Assembly: GCA_023653785.1 (NCBI GenBank)
Contig: JAMKCH010078698.1
Coordinates: 1-64,000 of the forward strand
From: Ophioderma brevispina
Lineage: Eukaryota > Echinodermata > Ophiuroidea > Amphilepidida > Ophiodermatidae
Direction: 5' to 3'
DNA length: 64,000 bases
Position 1 is the first letter of the stretch; each line of letters begins with the position of its first letter. Of this stretch, positions 21,405 to 33,168 are shown in pieces. The notes beneath the pieces were generated by a model that was not told the origin of the DNA, made no database searches, and worked only from the letters and a program-made list of their open reading frames with translations. The position numbers and the translations under genes are program-made.

Positions 21405-21796
21405 TTTGATAATTCGCCAACACCCATCACACCTCAACAGGCAAAATGGCGCAGCCTTCTTTGCCAACAGGCCACGTTTATTGAAATAACTGCAGGCACC
21501 CACTTGTCTTTCAGAGGATGTTCAGTCATTAGTCCAAGGAACAAAACAGTATATTACAGTTTTTCAAACGATCAAGGTTGCTACCCGGGCAATCCCAACA
21601 AGAATTCACCTTTTTTATTTGCCTTTATCAAATTAAGTTTAAACAGGGAAAGGAGAGAAATAACACTTCACTCACCCATAAAAGTGAGACAGCACTGATA
21701 ATCTCAAGGGAAAGAGAAATAAAATATTAAACCTGCTCTAATTTCCCAAGCCCAGCACTCGAAAGGATACAATTTAATTTCCTCATTTCTTATGCT

Positions 21797-22155
21797 TTAA
21801 AGTTGCAACGAGAGATTTCACCTATAAGGTGTCCCTTAAATAAAATCGAAATTACTGATTGTTTCCCTGATGTAAAGTTTTTTCCATCAAAAATATCCCA
21901 ATTCTGAAAGGATTAAGCTGAGAAATTGTTTCTTTGGTACAAAATGTGAACTTTCTAATTTCAATTAGGAAGCAAAACAAATTGCAGCCTATGTTTTAAT
22001 TGGAAATGTAAGCAAATCCAAAATCACCTTTTTTGCTCTTTTAAGACATTTCTGTAGCCCAATTACAAGGTAAAGAACTCATTGGAGTGTCAATCTATAT
22101 GAAATTATTTTATGACAAAATATTTGGGGGTCTCCAAATCTCTCATTCACCTTTA
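21797..22155 (+). mobile_element. TTAA MITE family A, copy A4
   Basis: The left end TTAAAGTTGCAACGAGAG differs by one base from consensus. The right end CTCTCATTCACCTTTAT has lost a G and its last A. The interior is collinear with A7. Confidence 0.9.
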
Positions 22156-25100
22156 TATTGTGAGTACCTAACGATTCCACTACATTAATACCTCAGCTTT
22201 CAATGAAAGTCTCCTATCTACACATTAATTCCAACACTATGTACCTCTGCAGAAATTGTGGCATATAAATAGGTCTATGGATTAAGTGAAAAGGGGTTTT
22301 TGTTTCCTGAGGGTGCTTGACTCTAACCTATATATAGTCTTAAAGGTGAAATGTTGTTAACCTTGTTTTTTACTCCAGACATGTTGTTAATGTTTACTGG
22401 ATACTCAATTACATTTTTTTTCTTAAATCCTCTTCCCTGTAAAAAAGTTTTTAGTTCAGTACAATTGGAAAAGGATGTGTGTCTCCCTCTGCAAAATCCA
22501 AGAATAACACAATTTTACCCAATTTTTGGGGAATTGGGTCCATACATCTGCTGAAACAAAAATGATTCCATAAGTTCGTTCAATATAGTTTGGTCTGTGT
22601 ATTGATGCCCTACTCAAATCTAATATACTCCTTTCCATAAAAAACTCCCTGCATCCAATTATGTACAACATTTATGTAATTCTTGCCTCTCTATGTGCAT
22701 TGTTTTGTCTTGACTCTTTCAAAGGAATACTTATTGTAAGGATATTGTTTAGCATAATTGATTGAAATAACATAGCTAAATCTACTTGCAAGCATTAGTA
22801 TTCATTGTATTTGACCAGTTTTATCCATATATACGGTCCTCCCAATCACATCATTCAAATATAAAAAAGGGACATCATCTTGAAAGAATAGATCTTTTAT
22901 TATGAGCAAAACCACGTGCAAAAACTATTTTTGCTCACGTTTATGGTGTACCACCATCTTTCTCCAATCTGATATTGTTGTGATCCAACAGCTGACTGGC
23001 GGAAATGATGTCTTCTTCGCAGTAATGTTGACTTTGTACCAGCTCTCTGCAGTGGATAAAAATGTACTCAAGTGTAAATCCCCTCATCACGGTTCGGGAC
23101 TGTCCTTCCCCTTTCTAAATCGAAATAAGAGTGATAGAAATGGAGAGTGGCAGAAAAGCATCTGAGGTAGTCTTTGTGCTTTTGATATTGAAGGATTCAG
23201 ACAGGTCAAACAGGGTGGGTGCCATTGGCATCAACTCCAACACATGTTTTCTTGTGTAGTATGATCTGCCATGATCTGGCATCTGGAATGGTTTTAATTT
23301 GAAAATAATTCTGTGTACCACTAAGGGCACTGATTTGGGCTTAATCATTTCAGGTAGATTAATGTATATCAAATGCTTTACAACCATTACAACCATGTAA
23401 ACAATTTCCAAAATCGTGAGGGGCACTCTTCCATCTGTGCCAGTGTCTCGTTCCAATACATTTTAATAATTCAGGATATATTTTTTTTTAATTGCACTCT
23501 GTAAAGGTCACCATTTTTATCTCTTGGGGTACAGTAACAAGCTCTCAAGGGAACAGCAAATTCATTTTCACGTACATTTTTCACACATTTTATGTTGCAA
23601 ATTTAGTTCTTCATTCAAATCTTTGTGTGGATGATCAATTGAAATTTGCAACAACAAAACATTTGCCAACCAAAATATTTGTAGCCAAAATTTCTGGCCA
23701 TGAAGCAGTGAGAGTAGACCAATCAGTGCAATTTTGGAGAATAGATCAAATTTCACTAGAAGGTTTCCTCGTACTGAACTGTCTGACAGGGGACTTGGCT
23801 CAGACACAATGTTATTTAATGCTCTCCTTGTAGCCGTAGGATATGTACAGACATGCATGGCTCCCATTACTTCTCCTCGTTACCCTGATTTCTGGATGAA
23901 TAAATTGGGTAAATTCAACATGGGGTTTTTCAGAACATGCCATAGGATTGACCGCAGGTATGTTCATGTTGCCATGGTGAAGTTGTTAACACTGTGAGAC
24001 TCCTCGGTTACAGTATTGTTGCTTTTCTGATGAAGAAGGTGGTAATGCTGTTGAATTCCTCCACCTAATGGATTTGGTATTTTGAAAGTAGAAACGAGTC
24101 TTGCTAGATGTGGAACTGTTTACTTTTTATCCATTTAACACAAGAAGATATAATTAAGTCTTCCCACAATGCCTTGCTTTCATGGAGATTTTTGTACAGG
24201 TAGTCATGATAATGTAGAGACGACACATTCCTTAAAATGCCATTAAGGAATTAATATTTTTAAAAAAAAAAATGTTTCATCTCTAACAATTCACATCAGT
24301 ACCTGTACAAAATAGCATGCAGGCCAAAATACAGATGCTGTGAGGGAGGTAACTCGTGGTGAAAGAGAAGATCTTATGTGTGTGCCCTCTATCAGACTTT
24401 TTCTTTAACTTCCAGTATTTTTGGCATGCTTCTCATCGCTTTACCCAAATACGTAACTCGGCAACTTAGAAGCCAAAGATTATGTCTTTTTGAACAGCAG
24501 GCGGCAGGTGGTGGACCGGGTGAGCCAGGCATAAGATGATTTTGTTTTCTTCATTTGTCGGTCCATTTTTTTTTGCTTTTCCATCCATCTTGTCCTTTCA
24601 TTTTTGGTTTTAGGGCTGCCCTCTTATTTTTGTGTGTTTTTATGGGCATCCCTTTTATTAGGCTATGTCTTGGCTATATAGCCAATTGTTAAAAATAAAT
24701 TCATCCACTCCGCGATCTAGAACCAATAGGCCAATGAATTTAAACTTGGATGATGATGAGCATGATTAATTTAGTGCTGTGTCCTTTCCCTGGTAGGTTA
24801 TAAATATTATGACTCATTTGCATATTTTTTTCAATTGGATTTCTACTATGCAGATGGGTGGTTTAGAGGAGAAGATATTAATCCACCTACCATTTAAACC
24901 AAATAGCTATGAACTTTAACTTCAGAAGAATCATAGATCACAATTAAATCAATTTCTTTATACTCTTCAGCCGTAATTTTGAAAATAAGCCTATTTGCAT
25001 ATTTAAATAAATGTTATTCATATTTCTGTCATTTTTTATGCATATGGGGGGGGGGGGGGGGGGGGTACCTATTGGACATAATTAACAAACCTTGTTTTAG

Positions 25101-25603
25101 GGCCAGCCTATCTAAGTAATAAAAAAATATGGATGCATATAATTCTACTGAAATCTGTATTTTGATAAATAAAGCAACGGGTTTTTTTTTTGTCACTTAC
25201 GTATGAATTACCCCTCAGTTACTAACATAGTACAGATAGCACATTTAGTCTCGAGGTTGCAATTTGAGACATGCCTTAAAAGGTCTGTATGATTGCCGCG
25301 GGCTTTTCTAGTATTTGGCCAAAAAAAATTTTGGCATAGATACAATGTTGTGTAATTCCAGCGCATAGCCCCAGATTTTCACAAATAGGCTAGAAAGCTT
25401 TTATGTTCAACCTGATTCAAGTATTGATAAACGGTAATTCGACATTGAGGTTTTAGGAACTTGTGTGTTAACAGATCGCGACATACTATACCGTAACTGT
25501 GCATTAATTGCTTAAGATGTTTGGTGATGGCCATATTAATCACGTTAATTTGATATGGTTACTGAAGGAATCTAATTTAAAAATAGAAATATTGAATTAC
25601 TCC
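22156..25603. other. Unassigned intergenic DNA, 3.4 kb
   Basis: Several overlapping open frames of 87-113 codons occur on both strands (22902-23997). They overlap each other, carry no domain I recognise, and lack splice or promoter context. 24600-24705 ends in TAAAAATAAATTCAT, possibly an old LINE or SINE tail. 24795-24850 (GGTTATAAATATTATGACTC, ATTTGCATATTT) resembles 39205-39250, so part is repetitive. A G-run sits at 25047-25066. Confidence 0.5.
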
Positions 25604-26297
25604 TTAAAGTGGCAGGGAGGAATTTTTTAGATATGAATTTCCTCTCAAATTTCACTGGCTCGGATTGTAGACCACCTCCGAGAACGTTTGGAAGTTTATT
25701 GGACAAACCAGTTCAAAAGAAAACCGCAAACCTTGTTTTTGAACTTGCCTGCTATCGTATCGTTCCCCATAGAAAACCATGCCTGAATTTCTGTCATGCA
25801 CGACAAACTACTAATCATCATCCTAGGGCGCATAAGACGCGTATCACTTCAGTGTATCTATACATTGGTAGCATTCAAATCTGTAAAAAACCTAGGTTCG
25901 AGAAAAATTGGGTGCGCTTCTTTTCTGGAATCTCCTCAATGGTTCTTTTTTAAGAGACGTGAGACATTCCCATAAAAAGCACCCCCAATTTTGTTCAAAC
26001 CCGTTTTTTTTTTGCATATTAAAATGCTACTAATGTCTTAGATCACCCTAAAGTGAATAAGCTGAATACGCCATCTTATGTTGAAGATGATGATTTAGTA
26101 ATTTTCTGTTGTGCATAACAAGAAAACAAATCACAGTTTTCTTTAGGGATGATTATGATAGCGGGCAAGTTCAAACAAAGTTTGTGTTTTCTTTTGTAAT
26201 GTTTGTCATTATGCACCTTAGAAAAATTCTCGGTATGTGGTCTACAACAATTTATGAGAAATTTGTATCCTCAAAAAATCATCCCCTGTCACTTTAA
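25604..26297 (+). mobile_element. TTAA MITE family H, copy H1
   Basis: Starts TTAAAGTGGCAGGGAGGA and ends ATCCCCTGTCACTTTAA. Inverted ends of about 28 bp include GAATTTTTTAGA against CAAAAAATCAT. Length is about 694 bp. A 114-codon open frame (25609-25953) starts inside the terminus and shows no transposase similarity, so I treat it as chance. The internal stretch near 25975-26090 (AGCACCCCCAATTTTGTTC, TTTTTGCATATT, AAGTGAATAAGCTGAATACGCC) recurs at 39.3 kb. Confidence 0.82.
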
Positions 26298-26527
26298 GTA
26301 GTTTAATTGGTCATCGGATCACAAATGCATCTTTAACTAGAGTCTTCGACAGAAGGGGTGTATATATCAATTCGTATTGCAAAGCTTGTATCGTTATCAA
26401 GGAATCAAAATATGAAGCAAAAAATGAAGAATACTGATTACATACCAAATGAAAGTAGCGTAAATGTCATTAACAAATTGTACAAAATTGTAAAAATTAA
26501 TTTCCCAATAGACAAACAATATTTTCA

Positions 26528-26573
26528 ATGTGATGATGATGATGATGATGGTGATGATAGCGATGATGATAAA
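26528..26573. repeat. (GAT)n microsatellite
   Basis: Interrupted GAT/GATGAT tract, about 46 bp. An acidic-tailed 72-codon open frame runs through it because the repeat encodes Asp; not a gene. Confidence 0.85.
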
Positions 26574-26671
26574 TAATTACAATATTAAAAAACAGTAATA
26601 GCAAATAAAAAATTAAAAATGTTTCAAATTAAAAAGTGAAAACAACACATTTTCTCAAAGATAATGCACAG

Positions 26672-27016
26672 TTAAAGGGGCGTGTTCCGATCGTCTTTGG
26701 GACCCCCCTGATTTACGCAGAAGTAGTATCAAATTTGATGTCAGATGAAAGGCCGTATTTTTCTCATTGTCGTCCTAAAATTTGAGCCCTCGAATCCATT
26801 TCATTCCCAAGATATAAACAAAAAACAACTGTTTTTAGTCGTTAACCACTTTATTAGCACAGTATTGAATAGGGCTTTGCAACATGCATTATTGCATCTA
26901 CCATCAAAACTGCAAATTTTTGTTTCCCACGGTACTTGATGGGGTGTATGTGCAAGTGCCAGGCTCGATATCAAGTAGAGAACACAATACACATAAATCG
27001 GAACAACCACCTTTAA
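26672..27016 (+). mobile_element. TTAA MITE family F, copy F2
   Basis: The left end TTAAAGGGGCGTGTTCC and the right end GGAACAACCACCTTTAA are both flanked by TTAA. The interior is collinear with F1, including TTTGGGACCCCCCTG, TTTCCCACGGTACTTGATGG and TATCAAGTAGAGAACACAAT. Good internal reference for the family. Confidence 0.92.
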
Positions 27017-27496
27017 TTGGGAAGAAAGTTGTGTTTTATTTTAGCCTAATAATATAATCAATTCTTTAAACTAAGCTTGAATATCAATTTCTTTACAGAA
27101 AGTACAAAAAAACACTGTTAAACCACATGCTTAATAGACCATGTTATATTTTCGCTCTCAGCATACAAACTCGGAGAAGTGTCAAGTAATGAAATGTAAC
27201 GTGTTACCAAACTGTGTGCAAGTGCGAAAGAAGTAGAACCCAGAGGGCGATTGCCGCACTGCCATCATCATTGCTTAAGAATCCAATCGAATAACACACT
27301 GTGAATACTAATGATTTCAATATGACACATGTAAAAATAAGTTGGAGAGACATGGAAGATTCTTTTGAAGTAGACTGTGCCAACGGGGACTTGTAGTCTA
27401 AGTGAATGATCAAGTGAAGCAGATGCTGTAGGGATGTGTCACCGATAACACGTTTATTTTGGGTGATTTCTTGGCATAGCAAAAAAGCAAAAACCT

Positions 27497-27555
27497 CTCT
27501 CTCCCTCTCCTCTCTCTCTCTCCCTCCCCACTTCTCTCGCTCTCTCTCTCTCTCC

Positions 27556-27592
<37 letters not shown>

Positions 27593-27650
27593 TCTCCCTC
27601 TCTCCCTCTCTCTCTCTCTCTCCCCATTTCTCTCTCTCTCTCTTGCTCAC
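27497..27650. repeat. (TC)n microsatellite
   Basis: About 150 bp of TC with CCC, TTT and CA interruptions, near-pure pyrimidine on the plus strand. Both strands stay open through it (a 159-codon Arg/Glu frame on minus, a Leu/Ser frame on plus); these are composition artefacts. Long pyrimidine tracts can form triplex DNA and often confound assembly length. Confidence 0.95.
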
Positions 27651-27974
27651 CTCACACCTCAAGATTTCTTGCAATACAAGCAATTCAAGATTTCACAGTT
27701 TTAAAATATATTCAGACTAATATAATAATTACAATTAAAATGAATGAGAAAATATCCTCTGAAGATTTGCCTCAGAGTAATAAATATCAACCAATTAAAA
27801 TGATTTTGTGTTGGAAATAAAATATGTGCATTTCAAACAAATTGGGGAATATATTCGTTATCGCTGACTTTCTTCTTTAATTAAGAAAATTAAGAAGAGC
27901 ACCGATATAAAAACACATTCCTACATGAGCAGCACTTCAGTGATTCTAATCGCATTCTTGTTTGTGTGTGCATA

Positions 27975-29243
27975 GGGCCAATTCTCACGAAAATTACGCC
28001 AATTGGGTTTGAAAAAGTCAAAAAATATTTTGTCACAAATTTTGTTCTCTATGCAAATTTTAACATGGTATATGTGTTATTGATAAAGGGGAGACAAAAC
28101 TGCGAACGCCACCTCTCAGAATTTTTAAAGCAGACTGCAAACATTTGTGTGTCAAAAGACATGGGTTATTACGTATCAAAATGAAAATCCATGGAAATCA
28201 CAAATTACTCTTTCCATCCAGAGAACCTAGGACCACCTCTAATTTTATGAATTAAGATGATGTTTGAAATAATTAATTGATTTGACAGGACATACAATAG
28301 TTTGTTTATTACGTTATCCGATTAAAGTTAAAAAAAGCCACAAAGTCATTGTTATAACCAGGAAACTCAAAATGATTTTTACATTTTGGGCAAGTCATAG
28401 GTGGTCAAAATCAAGCCAAATGATAATGGGTCTTTGATGTACATGTAAACAAAACCCAGTCGCCCATCAGGGGAATAACGTATAAACGTAACTAGCAACT
28501 AAATACACGTAATAAACACCTTTGTACACCCTACATTGATCAGGAGTACATATCCTCGAGTTTCCTATAGTTTGTGTGAGGGGATGATAGCTTGTACTTA
28601 CCTTAATAACATGGATATTCCTTACTAACTACGGAGAAAAAGGATTAACGTAATAAAACCATTCCATTAAACATGGTCAATTTTTTTTTCAAGTTGCTTT
28701 TATTGGTACTGTTACCGTTGCAACTTCAGGTGATGCAAGCATAATTTTCCATTAGCATTCATAGTTTGCCTCTAAAAGGTACCATACCTTTATCTTAATT
28801 ACGCGTTTTAAATATAAAAATTTTTAAAAACTTTGAATTCAGTTGAGATGCGGATAACGAAATAAACACATTCTATTGGAACACCTTATTTTGTTCTGGA
28901 AAAAATTATACGTCAGGCAAATGCAAGCTTAAACAAGTATCATGGAATTTCAGCACAGTTAAAACCTACCAACCAAGTTCAAAGAAATGATATGTAGTAT
29001 TTTCTGAATTTTTAAAAATGGATATGAGAATTGGCAGCCATTTGTTGCCCTTTGGATGTTTGAGGCGCAAATGTATGTCACATAAAACCCAACCAAGTAT
29101 AGAAAACAAACTTTATGCAAATGGGTTTTATTAGATCATATGGACAATCAAACATTTAATTCACAAAAAGCATTGTGTAAGAAAATGGGGATCAACGACA
29201 GCAAAAAACCGCATTGGCGTCATCATTTTCGTGAGAATTGGCC
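27975..29243. mobile_element. 1.27-kb DNA transposon remnant with inverted ends, family L
   Basis: The left end GGGCCAATTCTCACGAAAAT and the right end ATTTTCGTGAGAATTGGCC are inverted, with further pairing inward (ACGCCAATTGGG against CGCATTGGCGT). TA lies outside each end, compatible with a TA duplication, and both flanks are GTGTGTG-like. The interior has no transposase-like open frame (longest about 80 codons). Probably a deleted non-autonomous element; superfamily unresolved. Confidence 0.7.
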
Positions 29244-29331
29244 TATGTGTGTGAGTGTGTGGTGTTATTCTATGAAAACATTAATTTCAAACTCTTTTAA
29301 AACAAAACTGTGTTTATTTGCTCTGCTCCTG

Positions 29332-29600
29332 TTAAAGACACTATCAGGGATCACTGCCAAAGAGTCAAAATATCTTAAAATTTGACAGGAAAGGATTGAA
29401 AGTGAAGGACAAGTCTGAGAATATCATAAATTTACTTTCTCCAATGAAGAATTGCCCAAAAAGGAAGAAAACAGCAGTGCTCAAAATATGACTCGCCATT
29501 CAATTATGCATTATAGTAAGTGTTCATTCGGACAGTGATGACTGAAGTACCCATTTTGTCCTTATGAGTTGCTTCAGTCTTAGCACTTGTTAGCAAATAA
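29332..29600 (+). mobile_element. TTAA MITE family B, copy B3 (right end lost)
   Basis: Starts TTAAAGACACTATCAGGGAT. The interior matches B1/B2 (AAGGAAGAAAACAGCAGTG, GCCATTCAATTATGCATTATAG, GTAAGTGTTCATTCGGACAG). It fades after GCTTCAGTCTTAGCACTTG, with no right terminus. Confidence 0.88.
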
Positions 29601-30014
29601 ATGTTATGCATTTAAATTATAAAAAAGTAGTTTAAAATTTAGAGAAAATGGTTTTAGATTTGAGACAAGTAAGTTTGTGTGTATTACAATAGCTCATAGA
29701 GTACTGTACCAAATTATTTTTCTGTTACTGTAAAAAAACAAACCATTATTGCATCATAATGGAAATGAAGTCAGTCAAAATATTTTGTAGACGAGATGAG
29801 AAAAATACAAGGTTTCTAATGGTTACCAAGCATCTCAGGTTGATGGTATTAAAATGGTGTGATTTGGGTTGAGGACAGGTAGTGTCGTTTAAAAATGCAT
29901 TATTTTTTTAATCAATTAAAACACATGTATACTTTTAGATACCATTAAAGGAACATTTAAAGAAGCACAGTAGTGTACCAATGGGGGGTGGGGATGTTGC
30001 CCCTTCCTAGGCGA

Positions 30015-30735
30015 AATGTCAAACCATGCTAGCATGATCAACCATGGTCAGCCATGGTCAAGGCATGGTGAGCCATGGTTGACAATGGTCAGCAATGATC
30101 ACCATGGTGGCTGGACCATGGTCAACCATGGTTACCCTGGTCCCCATGGTATACCATGAGTCGACTATACTTAGCATGACTGGACATAGTCAGCCATGGT
30201 CATCACCTGACTTGACCATGGTGACCATGGGTATTGCAAGGTCACAATGATCAGCCATGCTTTTGACCATGGTCAACCATGGTTACCATGGTCCCCTGGT
30301 ATACCATGTTCGACTATGCTTTAACAGACTGGACATAGTCAGGCCATGGTCCATCCACCTGACTTGACCATGGTTGACCATGGTGGACACGGTCAGCAAT
30401 TACAGCCATGTGGCTTCACCAGGGTCAACCGTGGTTACCATTGTCCCCATGGTATACCATGTTCGACTATTGCTTTAGCATGGCTGAACATAGTCATCCA
30501 TGGTCATCACCGACTTGACCATGAGTTTGCAATGGGTCAGTCATGAATCAGCCCATTGTCTTTACCATGGTCAACCATGGGTTCCATGGTCCCAGGGTAT
30601 ACATGGTCAACCATGCTTTAGCATGGTTAGCATGTCGCCATGGGTCCTTATCTGTGGGGCCACCAATGTTGATGCATGTTCACTTTCAATATAAACACCA
30701 TGGTCAATCATGTTTATCACCTCATTTGACCATTT
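30015..30735. repeat. CATGG-rich higher-order tandem array
   Basis: Dense CCATGG/ACCATGGT palindromes in a ladder of about 10-12-bp subunits (GTCAACCATG, GTTACCATG, GTATACCATG). A higher-order unit of about 150 bp starts at 30114, 30265, 30417 and 30563, each with ACCATGGTCAACC, GGTATACCATG, CGACTAT, GACATAGTC and GACTTGACCATG in order. Units differ by many single-base indels. Open frames here are by-products. Confidence 0.9.
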
Positions 30736-30939
30736 ATGTAATTTTACACAAATAAACAATTGAGTAGTAGAGGCAAACTTTCTACAAACCAGCAGAAAAA
30801 AGAATGAATAATTGTGTGAAGTAAAAGATTAAAAATAGCTCAAAAGTACCTGTGGCTATTATTGTGGACTGCAAATAAACTGTTGGAATTTATACTTCTT
30901 TTAAATTAAAAGGTCAAAATTAATTTAGTAGCACCTACC

Positions 30940-31290
30940 AGTCCGCAATTCTGTTGACCTCTGTGGCCGTCTGTGTTTTCAAAGGTTAGTTTTGAGAAAG
31001 AACCTTATTCGAGAAGTAACAGTCCAATTGCTAAAGACATGGGTCATTGGATACCCCTTGGGAACCATCATAGATAATTAGTTCAAGGTCCATACCAACG
31101 TCATATGATGTCAAGTTATAAAATGGCTGAAAACATCAAATTGGCACAATTGGACAATTGAAAAGCTGAATTCCCATTGAAATCAAACTTCACTCACCCC
31201 ATACTGCAACATTGGAACCTTCATATGTAATGAGGTTGGGTGTCACTGCAAAGGTCAAAGGTTATCTGAGTTCAAGTTTAATATAGGAGT
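30940..31290 (+). repeat. AGGTCA-rich dispersed repeat M3 (diverged)
   Basis: Contains CATTGAAATCAAACTTCACTC, GGAACCTTCATATGTAATGAGG and AAAGGTCAAAGGTTATCTGAG, corresponding to the subunit of M2. DR1-like AGGTCAAAGGTTA at 31252-31264 has one mismatch. The left part is less certain. Confidence 0.5.
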
Positions 31291-31429
31291 GAAGGAAAAT
31301 TGGACCGCAAAAGCAGCACCTAGTGGTTCAAGAACACTTGTTTTTTTTATTTAAATGAATATTAAAAAAACATTCCTGTAATTAAATGCTTGGGCCTACA
31401 TTATATTATACTGCAACCATGGGGTCATA

Positions 31430-31760
31430 CAGTGGCGTACCGACCAGGGGGCGGGGGGGGGGGGGCAGTTGCCCCCTCTTGCGATCGAAAAAGCGGGACG
31501 ATCTGGACCAATAAGCATTTTATAATTATATTCCTTTTTTTAGGGGGAATTTTAACCATTGCAGCATAAATTTGGGTCAAATTAAAGTAATATTTCGGCA
31601 ATTGGCATGCTAAATACGCACAGCTTTTGTCAAATTCAGTCTTATTGGAGCAAATCACTGGGACAAGACTTACAATTTTGCCCCCCTCTGGTGGAACGAC
31701 CTGGAAATTTTGCCCCCCGTCTCTGGATCGACTGTCCTCTCGGGTACGGGCACTCCACTG
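31430..31760 (+). mobile_element. hAT-like G/C-run MITE, copy 2
   Basis: The left end is CAGTGGCGTACCGACC; the right end is GGATCGACTGTCCTCTCGGGTACG...CCACTG. Body words match the 3.27-kb copy (GCAGTTGCCCCCTCTTGCGAT, AAAAAGCGGGACG, TGGAGCAAATCACTGGGAC). GTCATA occurs immediately outside both ends, consistent with a damaged 8-bp duplication. Non-coding. Confidence 0.8.
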
Positions 31761-33168
31761 GTCATAAACCTTTTAATATACCACCTCACAAGTAATTCCC
31801 AGGACAGCTTTTTGTAGATTCCCTAGCGGCACTTTGAAAGGGTGTGCTATATCACTGGCAGGTGCCTACTGTCGCTGATTAATGATGATGATTTGATGAT
31901 GATGATACTGGCATCCTGTCCATATGTTCCAAGGTTACTGGTGTCATTGTCTAGAGTGGATAGGTTTTATAATCTGTTATAGATGGTGGTGACAGGATTT
32001 TGGCAAGATACTTTGATGTTGTTTGTGATGGCTCTTGTATGCAAGGGGTGTTTTTTTTGGCTGAACGCATCAAAACCAGTCGTCCGTTGTGGGCGTGACA
32101 TTTTGAATAGTTGCACGGAATATTATCAGTTTGGGTGCCTTGTATACACACATAATTCAATTCGATACAAACAATCCGCAAAATATCAGTTGTTGGATGT
32201 TGGGTGCTATTGGGTGGTTAAATTTTGTCCTACCCATGGCCACAAAGATTGAAATGACACATCAGTCGTCTTGATTTAAATAAACCGCCTCAATGAATCA
32301 ATCTTGGCACCTAAGCGCGCATTGCATTATGAGAAAAAAGAGTATTTGAGGACAATGATCAGGACACTATTTTTACACCTGGCCACCTCTAACACATAAT
32401 TAATTTGTATCACTACCGTTTAGTGGATATGCAAAGCAGCACCCACAGTATGGGAAGAAGCGGAGGCAGCCATTGCTTTCTATTGTTGGCACTCTAGGTT
32501 TTCTTTGTGGTCGGCAAAACTGCGAGACGGGGAATTTCATAAAAGATTACGTAACGTTTGCCTCTATATATAAGAACATCTTTGCTTGTATGGCTCATCT
32601 GAGCTTGTTTGTTTATTGTGCTGTCTGCTTGCAGATAGGCTTATATACTGGTATTCTCAAAATTAATCTATTTTTTGACCCAGGTTTAAACCAGGGTTAT
32701 AACGGGTGAGAAAATTCCTCAGGTGAGCGGCGCCATTCTGGCCCATTCTAAGAAATTTTGAGCTGTGTGCTTTTTGGTCACCCCACCTTGTATTTACCTG
32801 TAATTCTGTATTTCTGATTATTTTCTGATTATTATTGTGGAAATAAATAGAACTGAATGATAACCTAACACTATCCAATTGGGATCTCACATAAATGACC
32901 ATAATATGGCTTGTCTAGCTTACATGATGACATCCAAGGGGAAAAACTACCTTATTTTGCAATCCAGATCTCAGAGCATAACTATTTTGATCATTTTCTA
33001 AATTTAGCATTTTGGGAAAATTTTGTTATTTTTTTTTATTCACAATATATTACAAACAAGCTAAGAACGTTTCCATGAGAAATCTCTCTAGTTACATAAA
33101 AAAAAAAATTAAAATGATATTTTTTTTTTTTATAACACAAATGGATGATACTATAACAACATGCCTAG
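31761..33168. other. Unassigned DNA with a TATA-like box and poly(A) signal
   Basis: No supported gene. TATATATAAG at 32565-32573 and AATAAA at 32842-32847 lie about 280 bp apart, a spacing seen in solo LTRs, but no LTR termini, duplication or primer-binding site could be found. Several GATGATGAT and A/T runs occur. Confidence 0.35.

Noticed and set aside
22902..23997. Cluster of overlapping 87-113-codon frames as a multi-exon gene
   Set aside because: Frames overlap on both strands, show no domain, and no consistent splice signals link them.
25609..25953. 114-codon frame as a transposase of MITE H1
   Set aside because: Starts inside the terminal repeat, no DDE-type motif or DNA-binding domain visible, too short.
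26358..26576. 72-codon frame ending in an acidic tail
   Set aside because: Acidic tail is the (GAT)n microsatellite; the rest has no domain.
27204..27683. 159-codon minus-strand open frame rich in Arg/Glu, the second longest in the window
   Set aside because: It is open because of the (TC)n tract; the complementary strand is open too (27436-27720). No non-repeat domain.
30346..30755. Three overlapping frames in the CATGG array
   Set aside because: Repeat-driven; frame shifts between super-units and no conservation of the encoded words.
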